Source: Sinorhizobium sp. 6-70
Lineage (GTDB): Bacteria > Pseudomonadota > Alphaproteobacteria > Rhizobiales > Rhizobiaceae
Length of the DNA stretch: 64,000 bases
Reading direction: 5' to 3'
NCBI RefSeq assembly: GCF_030124375.1
Contig: NZ_JASKLS010000005.1
Location: 310,001 to 374,000, forward strand
The notes below the pieces were generated by a model. That model was not told the origin of the DNA. It saw only the letters and a list, made by a program, of their open reading frames with translations, and did not search any database. Within the stretch, counting starts at the first letter, position 1. Each line of letters opens with the position of its first letter. The position numbers and the translations under genes are program-made. This document shows, piece after piece, positions 38,765-46,055 of this stretch.

Positions 38765-40368
38765 CTGACCAGCTCCGCTTCTTCCCGGAGGAATTCGTCG
38801 AGTGTGCCGCGTCCGCCCTTTCCGGTAATGTCGATCATTTCCAGCGAAAGGTAGCGCTCGTCGCTCTGCTTTATCGCCGGCTTGGTCAGGAACATGCGGG
38901 CGAAGGCCACGGCGCGGGTGGCTTTGTGACCGTTCAGGTGACCGACGGACGCTTCATAACCGCAATTGACGATGGCCGAAAAAATCTCTCGGCGGTCACC
39001 GTATTCCGGGTCCGTGTAGTCCGACAGGTCGGGACCGGAATAACACTGGTTGCTTATTGTGGGGGTGCCGGTCTCGCCGTTCGCGGAAGCGTGGCTTATG
39101 AGCGCCGGGTTGGCGAGTTCGTAACGATAGACGTCGTAGGCGGAAGGCTGGGTCGGCCCGGCGCCGCCCGCCGGATAGCTTGAATGGTTGCTGAGGATCG
39201 TGCTCACCGAGGGCGCGGCGGTCCCCTGCGCCACGTTCCAGTATGTGCCGTACTGCCAGTTGTTACCGGTGCTAACCTTGCCGCCGCCGAGGGCGGTCAT
39301 CGTAGCGCCATAGCCTAGCGGCAGGGCTTTGCTGGGGTCGCCGACAACGTCACCGACCATCACCGGCGAATAGCTGTCGCAGGCCTTGCTTCCGTTGCCG
39401 TTGCCCGATTGTGCCTGAGCCGATCGCACGTTCTGGGCGGGGCGATAGCGGGGGTCGCCATTCACTTTATTGAACGACGATGAGTAAAAGCCGAAGCGCG
39501 TATTGACGCCGTCTTCGACGGGGCCTGCCTTCGCACCCGTTTCGGTGTCCAGATTGTCCTGCGTGTAGCAGGTGCCCGGGTTTCCGGTGGCAAGGGCTTC
39601 CGCGAGCTCCGACGCCCCGTTGCCCAAGGGCGTCCTGAGGAAGCCGAAATTGCCCGGCCCCGGATTGGACGAGGAAGTGCTGTGAAGCTCGATCTGCCGC
39701 CCGTAGAGATTGCCGGCCGCGAAATTGTCGTGCAGCGCTTCCGCGGCCTCCTCGGATAAGGTTTCGCTGGTGTTGCCCGCAGGCTCGTACGGATTGCAGA
39801 TGAAGATCGGCGTCACGTCGCAGGCGCTTGCCCGGTAGACGGCCACCGCTTCGGCGGAAACGTTGATCGTGTCGCGGTTGAACCCCACGGGAAGCGGGAA
39901 GATTGTGGTCATCGCCTGATCCTTGGCGACGACGCGGGCATAGGACGCCTCGCTCGCTGTCGTTGCCACCATGGCTCCAGTGATCGGATCGTCGTCGCTC
40001 GCGGGAATTTCCTTTAGATAGGTAACGGTGACCGTGCTTGCGGCATCATCACCCGCATCGTAGGCGACAGTTATGTAGGAGCCGAGCGACATGCCCGCGC
40101 CGCCACCGCCGAAGGCGGCGCTGTTGGCGAGCGTCTCGATCGCGGCGTCCGCTCGGTCGATCGCATCGTCGCGCCCGTCGAGTTCGCGGGCGCCAGCGAG
40201 CGCCATGGCGTCGACGGCGTTCTGGAGATCAGTGTGGAGATTGCCGGTGCGCCCGACATCGATGATGAGCAGGGAGAAGCCGAGGAGCAGCGGCATGGAA
40301 ATCAGCGTCAAGGCGATGACGTAGCCACGACGGTCGTCCCAGAAGCTTTTGATAGCCTTACGCAACAT
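38761..40368 (-). CDS. TadG-like pilus assembly protein
   Basis: 535 residues. The N-terminal segment DDRRGYVIALTLISMPLLLG, then LIIDVGRTGNLHTDLQNAVDAMALAGARELDG, is the TadE/TadG-type start with a single membrane helix followed by the conserved region of putative Flp pilus-assembly proteins. The rest is a large extracytoplasmic domain rich in Asn, Gly, Ser and Tyr with several cysteines. No clear von Willebrand MIDAS motif is visible, unlike in some TadG proteins. I prefer the ATG at 40368 (GAGGGG seven bases upstream) to the ATG six bases earlier. Confidence 0.87.
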   Translation of the reverse strand: MLRKAIKSFWDDRRGYVIALTLISMPLLLGFSLLIIDVGRTGNLHTDLQNAVDAMALAGARELDGRDDAIDRADAAIETLANSAAFGGGGAGMSLGSYITVAYDAGDDAASTVTVTYLKEIPASDDDPITGAMVATTASEASYARVVAKDQAMTTIFPLPVGFNRDTINVSAEAVAVYRASACDVTPIFICNPYEPAGNTSETLSEEAAEALHDNFAAGNLYGRQIELHSTSSSNPGPGNFGFLRTPLGNGASELAEALATGNPGTCYTQDNLDTETGAKAGPVEDGVNTRFGFYSSSFNKVNGDPRYRPAQNVRSAQAQSGNGNGSKACDSYSPVMVGDVVGDPSKALPLGYGATMTALGGGKVSTGNNWQYGTYWNVAQGTAAPSVSTILSNHSSYPAGGAGPTQPSAYDVYRYELANPALISHASANGETGTPTISNQCYSGPDLSDYTDPEYGDRREIFSAIVNCGYEASVGHLNGHKATRAVAFARMFLTKPAIKQSDERYLSLEMIDITGKGGRGTLDEFLREEAELVR

Positions 40369-40464
40369 TGGCATGCCCCTCGGATCGCGGCGGTTCGTCC
40401 GCCGTGCTGTTCTGTTACATTCCCTTTCGGCGCCCCCGCCGTTCACTCTGTCTTGCGACCACCG

Positions 40465-40821
40465 TCAGTATCCCCCGCCGTTGCCGCCGTTGTTGCCGCC
40501 ACCTGCTCCGGGAGGCATCGTGGCCCCCGGCAGGATCACAGCCGTGGGCGTCGGCGCGGCACCGTTCTGCCCCGCGCCCTGATAGTTGCGGATGACCCGG
40601 TTGATCACCTTGCCGTCGCTCGGAATGCGAGTGTTATACGCTACCCTCGGGAAGGGATCCTGCGTGTGGATGCCCTTGTTGGCCTCCACCGCGTTTCCAA
40701 GCCCGAAGGTGATCGAATCCCTGTGGTTCAGGTAATCGGCGCAGCCGGAAAGGAGGCTCGCGGCGGCCATGACCAGCAGTGCGCTTTTATCTTTTCGCAA
40801 TGGCAAGTTGGCCTCCCACAT
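40465..40821 (-). CDS. Short pilus-locus lipoprotein (in the place of CpaD)
   Basis: 118 residues with a lipobox SLLSGC (about residue 22-27) and a glycine/asparagine-rich tail. The middle, HRDSITFGLGNAVEANKGIHTQDPFPR, matches a small protein seen in other rhizobial pilus loci. It is about half the size of CpaD and lacks its peptidoglycan-binding region, so it may be a reduced or unrelated substitute. Its start lies within the end of cpaC (35-base overlap) unless the TTG at 40806 is used. Confidence 0.75.
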   Translation of the reverse strand: MWEANLPLRKDKSALLVMAAASLLSGCADYLNHRDSITFGLGNAVEANKGIHTQDPFPRVAYNTRIPSDGKVINRVIRNYQGAGQNGAAPTPTAVILPGATMPPGAGGGNNGGNGGGY

Positions 40822-42262
40822 CCAGATCGAGACGGTGGCCGTAGGGCCCCTTCACGCCTTCGCCATTGCGAAAGCGGCGCAGCATGTCCTTGTCGACCTC
40901 CAGTATGCCGAGGGCAAAAAGCTCCCAGTCGTTCGACGAGCGCGTTTGGTCGAGCGGGCTGAAGAGGTCCTCGCCGGGTGCGGACGGCCGCACGATGTGC
41001 GGCGTTACGATGATGACGAGATCGGACTCCCGCTTCAGGAAGCTCGTCGAGCGGAACAGCGCGCCGATTACGGGAACCTGCGACACCCACGGCAATTGTT
41101 GAACGTCCTTGGCATTGACCGCCTGCAGCAACCCGGCCATCGCGAAGCTCTGGCCGTCGCGCAGCGCCACCGTGGTCTTTGCCGCGCGGGAGATGAAGCC
41201 GGGATTGCCGTTGACGTTGATCGACGTATCGAGCTCCGAGACTTCCGGCTCGATCTTGAGACTGATGAGCCCGCTGTCGAGCACCACCGGCGTGAAGGTG
41301 AGCCTGACGCCGAAGGGCCGATAATCGGTTTCGGTCGCGACCGTCGCGCCGTTGGCCACCGTCGTCTGGATCGGCACCTCACCGCCGGCGTGGAAGCTCG
41401 CGGTCTCGCCGCTCATGGCGATCAGGTTCGGTTGCGCCAGCCGGCGCACCAGTCCCTTCTGCTCCAGCGCATTGATGACGACGTCGATCCGACCGCCGGC
41501 AATCTCCAGCACCTTGGCGATCAGCTGCCCGAACGGCTGCATGCCGGTCGCCGCGCCCGCGGCGTCTTCGAGTGTGCGGACAAGGTTTCCGTCGTCATCG
41601 ACGCTGATACCCTGGCTGGTCGTGGCCTTGCCGATGCCGTTCCTGCCCTGCCCGGACCAGCCGATACCGAGGTCGCGGCCGGTCTGGCGCGAGGCCTCGA
41701 TCACCCGGACCTCGAGCATGACCTGCTGGGAATCGGCGACGCGCAACTGGTTCAGCACCGGCTGTTCGGAATAGGACTGGGCGATCTCCAGCACGCGCTG
41801 CAGCTCTACGGCATCGCGCACGGTGCCGGTCAGGCGGATGCGGTCGTTGGAATTGAACACCCGGACCTGTGACGAGGGCGCCGCGGAACGAATGGCCGCC
41901 GCCGCTTCGCTGAAATCGCTGGCGACGCGGATATCGATGACGCCGAGAAGGTTCTTGTCGTCGTCATAGACCGAGATATTGGTGGCGCCGATCTGCTTGC
42001 CGCGGATGAAGAGCGACCGGTCGGAGAGCGGCACGACGTCGATGAGAGCGGCGCTGCCGATGACCAGATCGCCGAACGGCTTGGCGGTTCTGATCGTCAT
42101 CGTGTCGTTCGGCGGCAGCGTCACCTGCTGCACGGATCCGCCGAGGTTGATGAACTTTTCCTGGGCATCCGCCTGCCCGGCTGATCCGGGTCCCAGGAGG
42201 CCAAAGGCCGAAATTGCCGCGACCACTGCCGCGAGGGACCTGGCTCTCGCCGCCCCCTTCAT
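40787..42262 (-). CDS. cpaC: CpaC/RcpA, outer-membrane secretin of the Flp pilus
   Basis: 491 residues. A signal peptide (about 1-33, ending SAGQADAQ) precedes the pilus/T2SS N0 domain (KFINLGGSVQQVTL), a BON-like domain (about 100-170: VRVFNSNDRIRLTGTVRD) and the secretin domain (from about 235 with VEVRVIEASRQT-like EVRVIEASRQ, and VPVIGALFRSTSFLKRESDLVIIVTPHIV near the end, the latter being the secretin signature). I start at 42262 because GAGGGGAAGC lies directly upstream; an ATG at 42277 is possible. It forms the pore through which the pilus leaves the cell. Confidence 0.93.
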   Translation of the reverse strand: MKGAARARSLAAVVAAISAFGLLGPGSAGQADAQEKFINLGGSVQQVTLPPNDTMTIRTAKPFGDLVIGSAALIDVVPLSDRSLFIRGKQIGATNISVYDDDKNLLGVIDIRVASDFSEAAAAIRSAAPSSQVRVFNSNDRIRLTGTVRDAVELQRVLEIAQSYSEQPVLNQLRVADSQQVMLEVRVIEASRQTGRDLGIGWSGQGRNGIGKATTSQGISVDDDGNLVRTLEDAAGAATGMQPFGQLIAKVLEIAGGRIDVVINALEQKGLVRRLAQPNLIAMSGETASFHAGGEVPIQTTVANGATVATETDYRPFGVRLTFTPVVLDSGLISLKIEPEVSELDTSINVNGNPGFISRAAKTTVALRDGQSFAMAGLLQAVNAKDVQQLPWVSQVPVIGALFRSTSFLKRESDLVIIVTPHIVRPSAPGEDLFSPLDQTRSSNDWELFALGILEVDKDMLRRFRNGEGVKGPYGHRLDLDVGGQLAIAKR

Positions 42263-42341
42263 GCTTCCCCTCAACATTCCTGCCTCAGCCCCTCTCCTCG
42301 CAGTCCGGCCCGCCGCCCCTAGCGGCTGGCCGCATTTGATA

Positions 42342-43340
42342 TCACTGGATCAGGCCCACCCGGTGCTCCTCACGTTTGGTCGTGTTCCAGACGCCCACGG
42401 TCGCCCACTTCGGCTCCACCGGCAAGACGGGCTCGACCTTGCGCTCGACGATTTGCACCTGTTTCTCGCGAACAGGCTGCTTCATCTTGCCTTCGACAGA
42501 GTCGATCCGGCTCCCCAACTCGTCGCCGACCTTGCGGACAAGCTTTTCGATCGTCTCGAATCGCCCGTCGTCAGTATTGTTGGCGAGTTCGGTCGAAATC
42601 AAGCCGCCGCCGAGATCGGCAATGGTGATCGGACGGGTCTGTTCGACATTGGAGGAAGCGATATTGCGCAGCGCGAGCGACAGCGTGCCGATCGTGGCGC
42701 CGAGCGTCAGGCGCTGCGCTTCGTCGGTCGTGACCTCGAAGGTGACGGTCTTGACGACGGAGGGTTCGTCCTTGCGCTCGTCCGCCGTCTGGTCCACCGC
42801 CAGCACCTTTACCCCCTGAAGCAGCACATCGACATAGGTCTGCTCACTGTTGTTCTGCTGACGAACGACTCGGGTCAGAAGCACGTCGACGCGATCGGAG
42901 GGCCGCACGAAACCGGCTACGCCGAGCACGTCGTTGACGCGGATGGAAACTGCTTTCATGCCCTGGTCGAGCGCCGCCGACAGAGTCGCTCGTTCACCGG
43001 CGCCGGTGATCTTCGAGGCAAGCACGGGTTCGCCGGGATCGATCGCCTCCATGGCATAACGCGGCTGGCTATCGTCTCCGACGACCGTCTCGATCGTCTG
43101 GAACGAACCTTCCGGCTGTTCTTCAGACGGCCAGGGAATGACTTTCAGATTTTCAGACCGCACCCGGTCACCGAAGCGCATCGGCTTCGCAGCAACGACA
43201 AGTGTCTTTTCATCCGATTTTTTTTTACCGGCCGCTACGAGCCGTGCCTGTTGGTCGGCGAGATAGGTGCGGGTGGCGAAGACCGCGACGGCCGCAAGAA
43301 CAAATGCAATAACAAGACTGATAATCGTCGAAGAACGCAT
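42342..43340 (-). CDS. cpaB: CpaB/RcpC, pilus assembly protein
   Basis: 332 residues. An N-terminal membrane anchor (IISLVIAFVLAAVAVFATRTYL) is followed by a SAF/beta-clip domain (LVVAAKPMRFGDRVRSENLKVIPWP) and the RcpC region (DQGMKAVSIRVNDVLGVAGFVRPSDRVDVLLTR), the standard CpaB layout. The last 80 residues are charged and probably reach into the periplasm. First of the long leftward assembly operon after pilA, with a hairpin in between. Confidence 0.93.
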   Translation of the reverse strand: MRSSTIISLVIAFVLAAVAVFATRTYLADQQARLVAAGKKKSDEKTLVVAAKPMRFGDRVRSENLKVIPWPSEEQPEGSFQTIETVVGDDSQPRYAMEAIDPGEPVLASKITGAGERATLSAALDQGMKAVSIRVNDVLGVAGFVRPSDRVDVLLTRVVRQQNNSEQTYVDVLLQGVKVLAVDQTADERKDEPSVVKTVTFEVTTDEAQRLTLGATIGTLSLALRNIASSNVEQTRPITIADLGGGLISTELANNTDDGRFETIEKLVRKVGDELGSRIDSVEGKMKQPVREKQVQIVERKVEPVLPVEPKWATVGVWNTTKREEHRVGLIQ

Positions 43341-43393
43341 CGCCGATACTCGCTACACTGGACAGAGCATTTCCATCCGCAAAACCTAAATTA

Positions 43394-43423
43394 GAGGAGA
43401 GGAGTTAATAAACCCCTCTCCTC
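43394..43423 (-). terminator. Hairpin between pilA and cpaB, possible attenuator
   Basis: GAGGAGAGG (43394-43402) pairs perfectly with CCTCTCCTC (43415-43423). On the minus strand it comes about ten bases after the pilA stop and is followed by only a weak T-run (TAATTTAGG). It would let much pilA mRNA end here while part continues into the assembly genes. Confidence 0.75.
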
Positions 43424-43432
43424 CCTTATTAA

Positions 43433-43636
43433 CTAGATCGTCGTCGGCGCTTCTTTACCGAGCAAGGTGAAGAAAGCGCCCCAGTCATTCCAAGCGGTGG
43501 CAAGTTTACCGCTGGTCGTCTGAACTGCCACAAGCACGCCGCCAACGAGCAGGCCAAGAAGGATCAAATATTCTGACAGCGCAATGCCATCTTCTTCCCG
43601 CGCGAAAGCGGATACTGTAGACACCAAAGCTTTCAT
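43433..43636 (-). CDS. pilA: PilA, Flp-type major pilin
   Basis: 67-residue prepilin. The leader of 17 residues ends in glycine (EEDG), and the mature protein begins IALSEYLILLGLLVGG with glutamate at position 5 followed by tyrosine, the defining Flp motif. It should be cut by CpaA and assembled into a thin bundle-forming pilus. GGAGG lies about ten bases before the ATG at 43636; the upstream frame is not coding. A strong hairpin follows the stop. Confidence 0.95.
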   Translation of the reverse strand: MKALVSTVSAFAREEDGIALSEYLILLGLLVGGVLVAVQTTSGKLATAWNDWGAFFTLLGKEAPTTI

Positions 43637-43957
43637 CGAGAAATTACCTCCAAAATATTTGGCGTACCGCATTTCCCCCGGCCCGCCGGTCATCGAGACC
43701 ACCTCTCCGACTATCATGATTAATAATCCCTTAATTATTATATCGTCAACTACTGAAATGTAGCCTGTTCCGACATCTATATTTTATGGTTAAAATCGAG
43801 ACCGGACTCATGATTGAATATTTCGCAGCTCGTCTGCCGCAATGCGACACACGGAAATATTTCTTGATATTTTTCTAATCCGAAAGACTTAGCAAAACTG
43901 CGAGTCAATCGCTTTTATTGGTGACATCACGCAAAAAACGAAGGAGAAAAGCGAAAC
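43637..43957. promoter_or_regulatory. AT-rich divergent promoter region pilA / cpaA
   Basis: 321 bases with A/T-runs such as TATATTTTATGGTTAAAAT and GAAATATTTCTTGATATTTTTC (43855-43876). It must contain promoters for the pilin gene leftward and cpaA rightward. AAGGAG at 43941-43946 is the cpaA ribosome site. No clear named operator seen. Confidence 0.6.
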
Positions 43958-44476
43958 ATGATACAAACAGTCAACATTTTTACTGTTCTATCAGTATTAC
44001 TTTTCCTCCATGCCGCCTGGAGCGACTTCCGCAGTTGGAAGATCCCGAATGCCGCCGTTCTCGCTCTGGTCGGCCTTTATGCCGTCAATGCCGCAGTGGC
44101 GCTACTGACGACCGACGATATCGGCGCCGCGCTCTTTTCCTTCAACGGGATCGGCGGCGATGTCGGAGCCGGCCTCCTGCTCTTTGCACTGGGTTTTGCT
44201 CTCTGGCTCTTCCGCCTCTTCGGCGCCGGCGACGCCAAGCTCTTCCTGCCGATCGGGCTCTTCATCGGCTGGCACGCCATGCTGCCCTTCGCCGTCTACC
44301 TTTTGATCGTCGGCGTTTTCACAGTGCTGGTGCTGAGATTGCCGATGCCGCTGCAACTGGCGCACCTGTCCTTTTTCATGCGCATTGAGGAAATCCGCGC
44401 AACACGCAAGATCCCCTACGGCGTGATCATGGTCTTCGCAGCGCTCGCCGCGATAGCGCTTCGCCCCGCCGCATGA
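43958..44476 (+). CDS. cpaA: CpaA/TadV, prepilin peptidase
   Basis: 172-residue membrane protease that removes pilin leaders. The two catalytic aspartates are D23 in WSDFRSWKIPN and D92 in the GxGD motif GAGDAKLF. Four or five membrane segments are visible, and the N-terminal methylase domain of type IV prepilin peptidases is absent, as usual for TadV. It is transcribed away from pilA, whereas in Caulobacter cpaA follows pilA in the same operon. Confidence 0.94.
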   Translation: MIQTVNIFTVLSVLLFLHAAWSDFRSWKIPNAAVLALVGLYAVNAAVALLTTDDIGAALFSFNGIGGDVGAGLLLFALGFALWLFRLFGAGDAKLFLPIGLFIGWHAMLPFAVYLLIVGVFTVLVLRLPMPLQLAHLSFFMRIEEIRATRKIPYGVIMVFAALAAIALRPAA

Positions 44477-44506
44477 GAGCGCTCCGCGCCCGCCCGCGTC
44501 CCTTAA

Positions 44507-45499
44507 CTAGCTTCCTGTAGCGGCGGTGTTGGCGACGCGACCTGCAACGTGCCAAATCGCGAACATTGCAACAGCGGACACAAAGCCATCGACCGCATAG
44601 TGCCAGCCGAAATAGACAGATCCGAACATGATGCAGGCGGCGTACGCCCATCCAAGCGCGCCAGCCCATCTATTGAGAGACGAGAGAAACAGGGCATTCA
44701 GCACGGCCATCGCGACGTGCATGCTCGGCATCGCCGAGATGCCGGAACCGAACACGGCGTCATCGCTCAGGTATGCCGAGTGAAGGTAGTTGGCGGCATC
44801 GAGCATTTTTCGACCCGCGATTTCGGATGACAGCGCGATGATGAGATCGGCGAAACGGTCGCCTCCGAACATCCTGTCGTAGAAGATCGGGCCAGCCGAC
44901 GCTCCTGCCACACGCAGAACGGTTCCGAGCAGGATGGCTGAGATCGTGAACGCCACAAGATACCGCCGCCGCAAATCGGCATCAGTGAGGAAGAGCGCCA
45001 GCAGGAAGGTGCCGAAGAGCTGCGCAAACCAGACGTTGCCGTACAGGAAATAGAGCGGTGGACCGATCGCGGGGCTGCTGATCTGATGCAGCAGGCGCCA
45101 CGGTTGGTTGCCGAACAGCAAGTCGTCGAGATCGGCAAGCGGCCTGTCGGCGAAGAAAGGCACCGCAGCGGGGATGTGGTGCTTGAAGGTTGAGAACGCG
45201 GTGACCGAGAAGCAGAAGATGACGGTCGTCACGACCGCCCCTCGCCATCGTTCACGCAGGGACTGTTTCAGGAACTGGATTGGAGCGCCTGGGGCAACGA
45301 TCATCGATCCCGTGATCAGCACGAAAAAAAGCAGTCCTGGCAGCGCGATGAAATGCGTCACCGCGTACTGCTTCAGAAGCGGAAGGTACGCTTCCCAGGA
45401 GAAGATCATCGCAGCCGTGGTGTAGACGAGGGCAACGAACGCAAGCTTGCCCTCGATCTCGATCGGCGCCCGGCGGGACGCAGCGTAGACATCCGACAT
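44507..45499 (-). CDS. PAP2-family membrane phosphatase/phosphotransferase
   Basis: 330-residue protein with about six or seven membrane segments. The C-terminal part has the PAP2 motifs SGISAMPSMHVAMAV (SxMPSxH) near 262 and GWHYAVDG near 308, with the catalytic histidines, as in the PAP2_3 (inositol phosphorylceramide synthase-like) branch. It could act on undecaprenyl phosphate, phosphatidic acid or a sphingolipid-like substrate. The ATG at 45499 has GAGGGGG upstream. No gene nearby points to a pathway. Confidence 0.82.
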   Translation of the reverse strand: MSDVYAASRRAPIEIEGKLAFVALVYTTAAMIFSWEAYLPLLKQYAVTHFIALPGLLFFVLITGSMIVAPGAPIQFLKQSLRERWRGAVVTTVIFCFSVTAFSTFKHHIPAAVPFFADRPLADLDDLLFGNQPWRLLHQISSPAIGPPLYFLYGNVWFAQLFGTFLLALFLTDADLRRRYLVAFTISAILLGTVLRVAGASAGPIFYDRMFGGDRFADLIIALSSEIAGRKMLDAANYLHSAYLSDDAVFGSGISAMPSMHVAMAVLNALFLSSLNRWAGALGWAYAACIMFGSVYFGWHYAVDGFVSAVAMFAIWHVAGRVANTAATGS

Positions 45500-46055
45500 C
45501 TTCAATCCCCCTCAGCCCTGCCGGCACTCTGCCACGGTTGCCAAGGATATCAAGCGCAACCTAAAGAGATACTAATTTAGGATGAGCCCATGCAATTTGC
45601 GAACTGAAGCGCTTCGCGCCGGCCACGAATCATACGATCTTGTCTGGCCCGATGCTGGCCTGGCCACAAGCCGAAGCCACGGGGATCACGACGCCGCTTT
45701 AGGATCTGCCATTTCCTGACGCAGTGCTCAACAGCAAGGGTTTTGCCGATATCAAGGGAACGTTTAACTAGATGCGCCGCACTGTAGTACTGTCGCCCCA
45801 AAAGCAGGTTAGAGATGTCGCGTTTGATGGCGCAGGCGAACCTTGCCGGATTTCCCGTAGCGATGCAGCCTTCCCCCGCTCTCGCCGGTGTTTTCCTCGC
45901 GACATCAGTGGCATGCTCACGCCGATCTTCATGCTGCGCCGATTCGTGGCCCGCATCACTCTAGTCGTGCAGCACGATGATTATGTCGTAGACAGGCTCA
46001 AACGGCGTCGCAGCACGCTCTAATATCCGGCCAAACACCAACTAGGGTCGCACTC
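45500..46055. other. 556-base intergenic region with no supported gene
   Basis: Separates the PAP2 protein gene from the dimethylglycine dehydrogenase-like gene. Short frames at 45577-45801 (minus) and 45772-46023 (plus) lack ribosome sites and known motifs. It may contain decayed coding sequence, but I cannot name a parent gene. The promoter of the downstream gene should lie in the last 100 bases. Confidence 0.5.

Noticed and set aside
45577..46023. Transposase remnant in the 45.5-46.0 kb gap
   Set aside because: Short basic frames resemble one in composition, but no catalytic motif or inverted repeats are visible.
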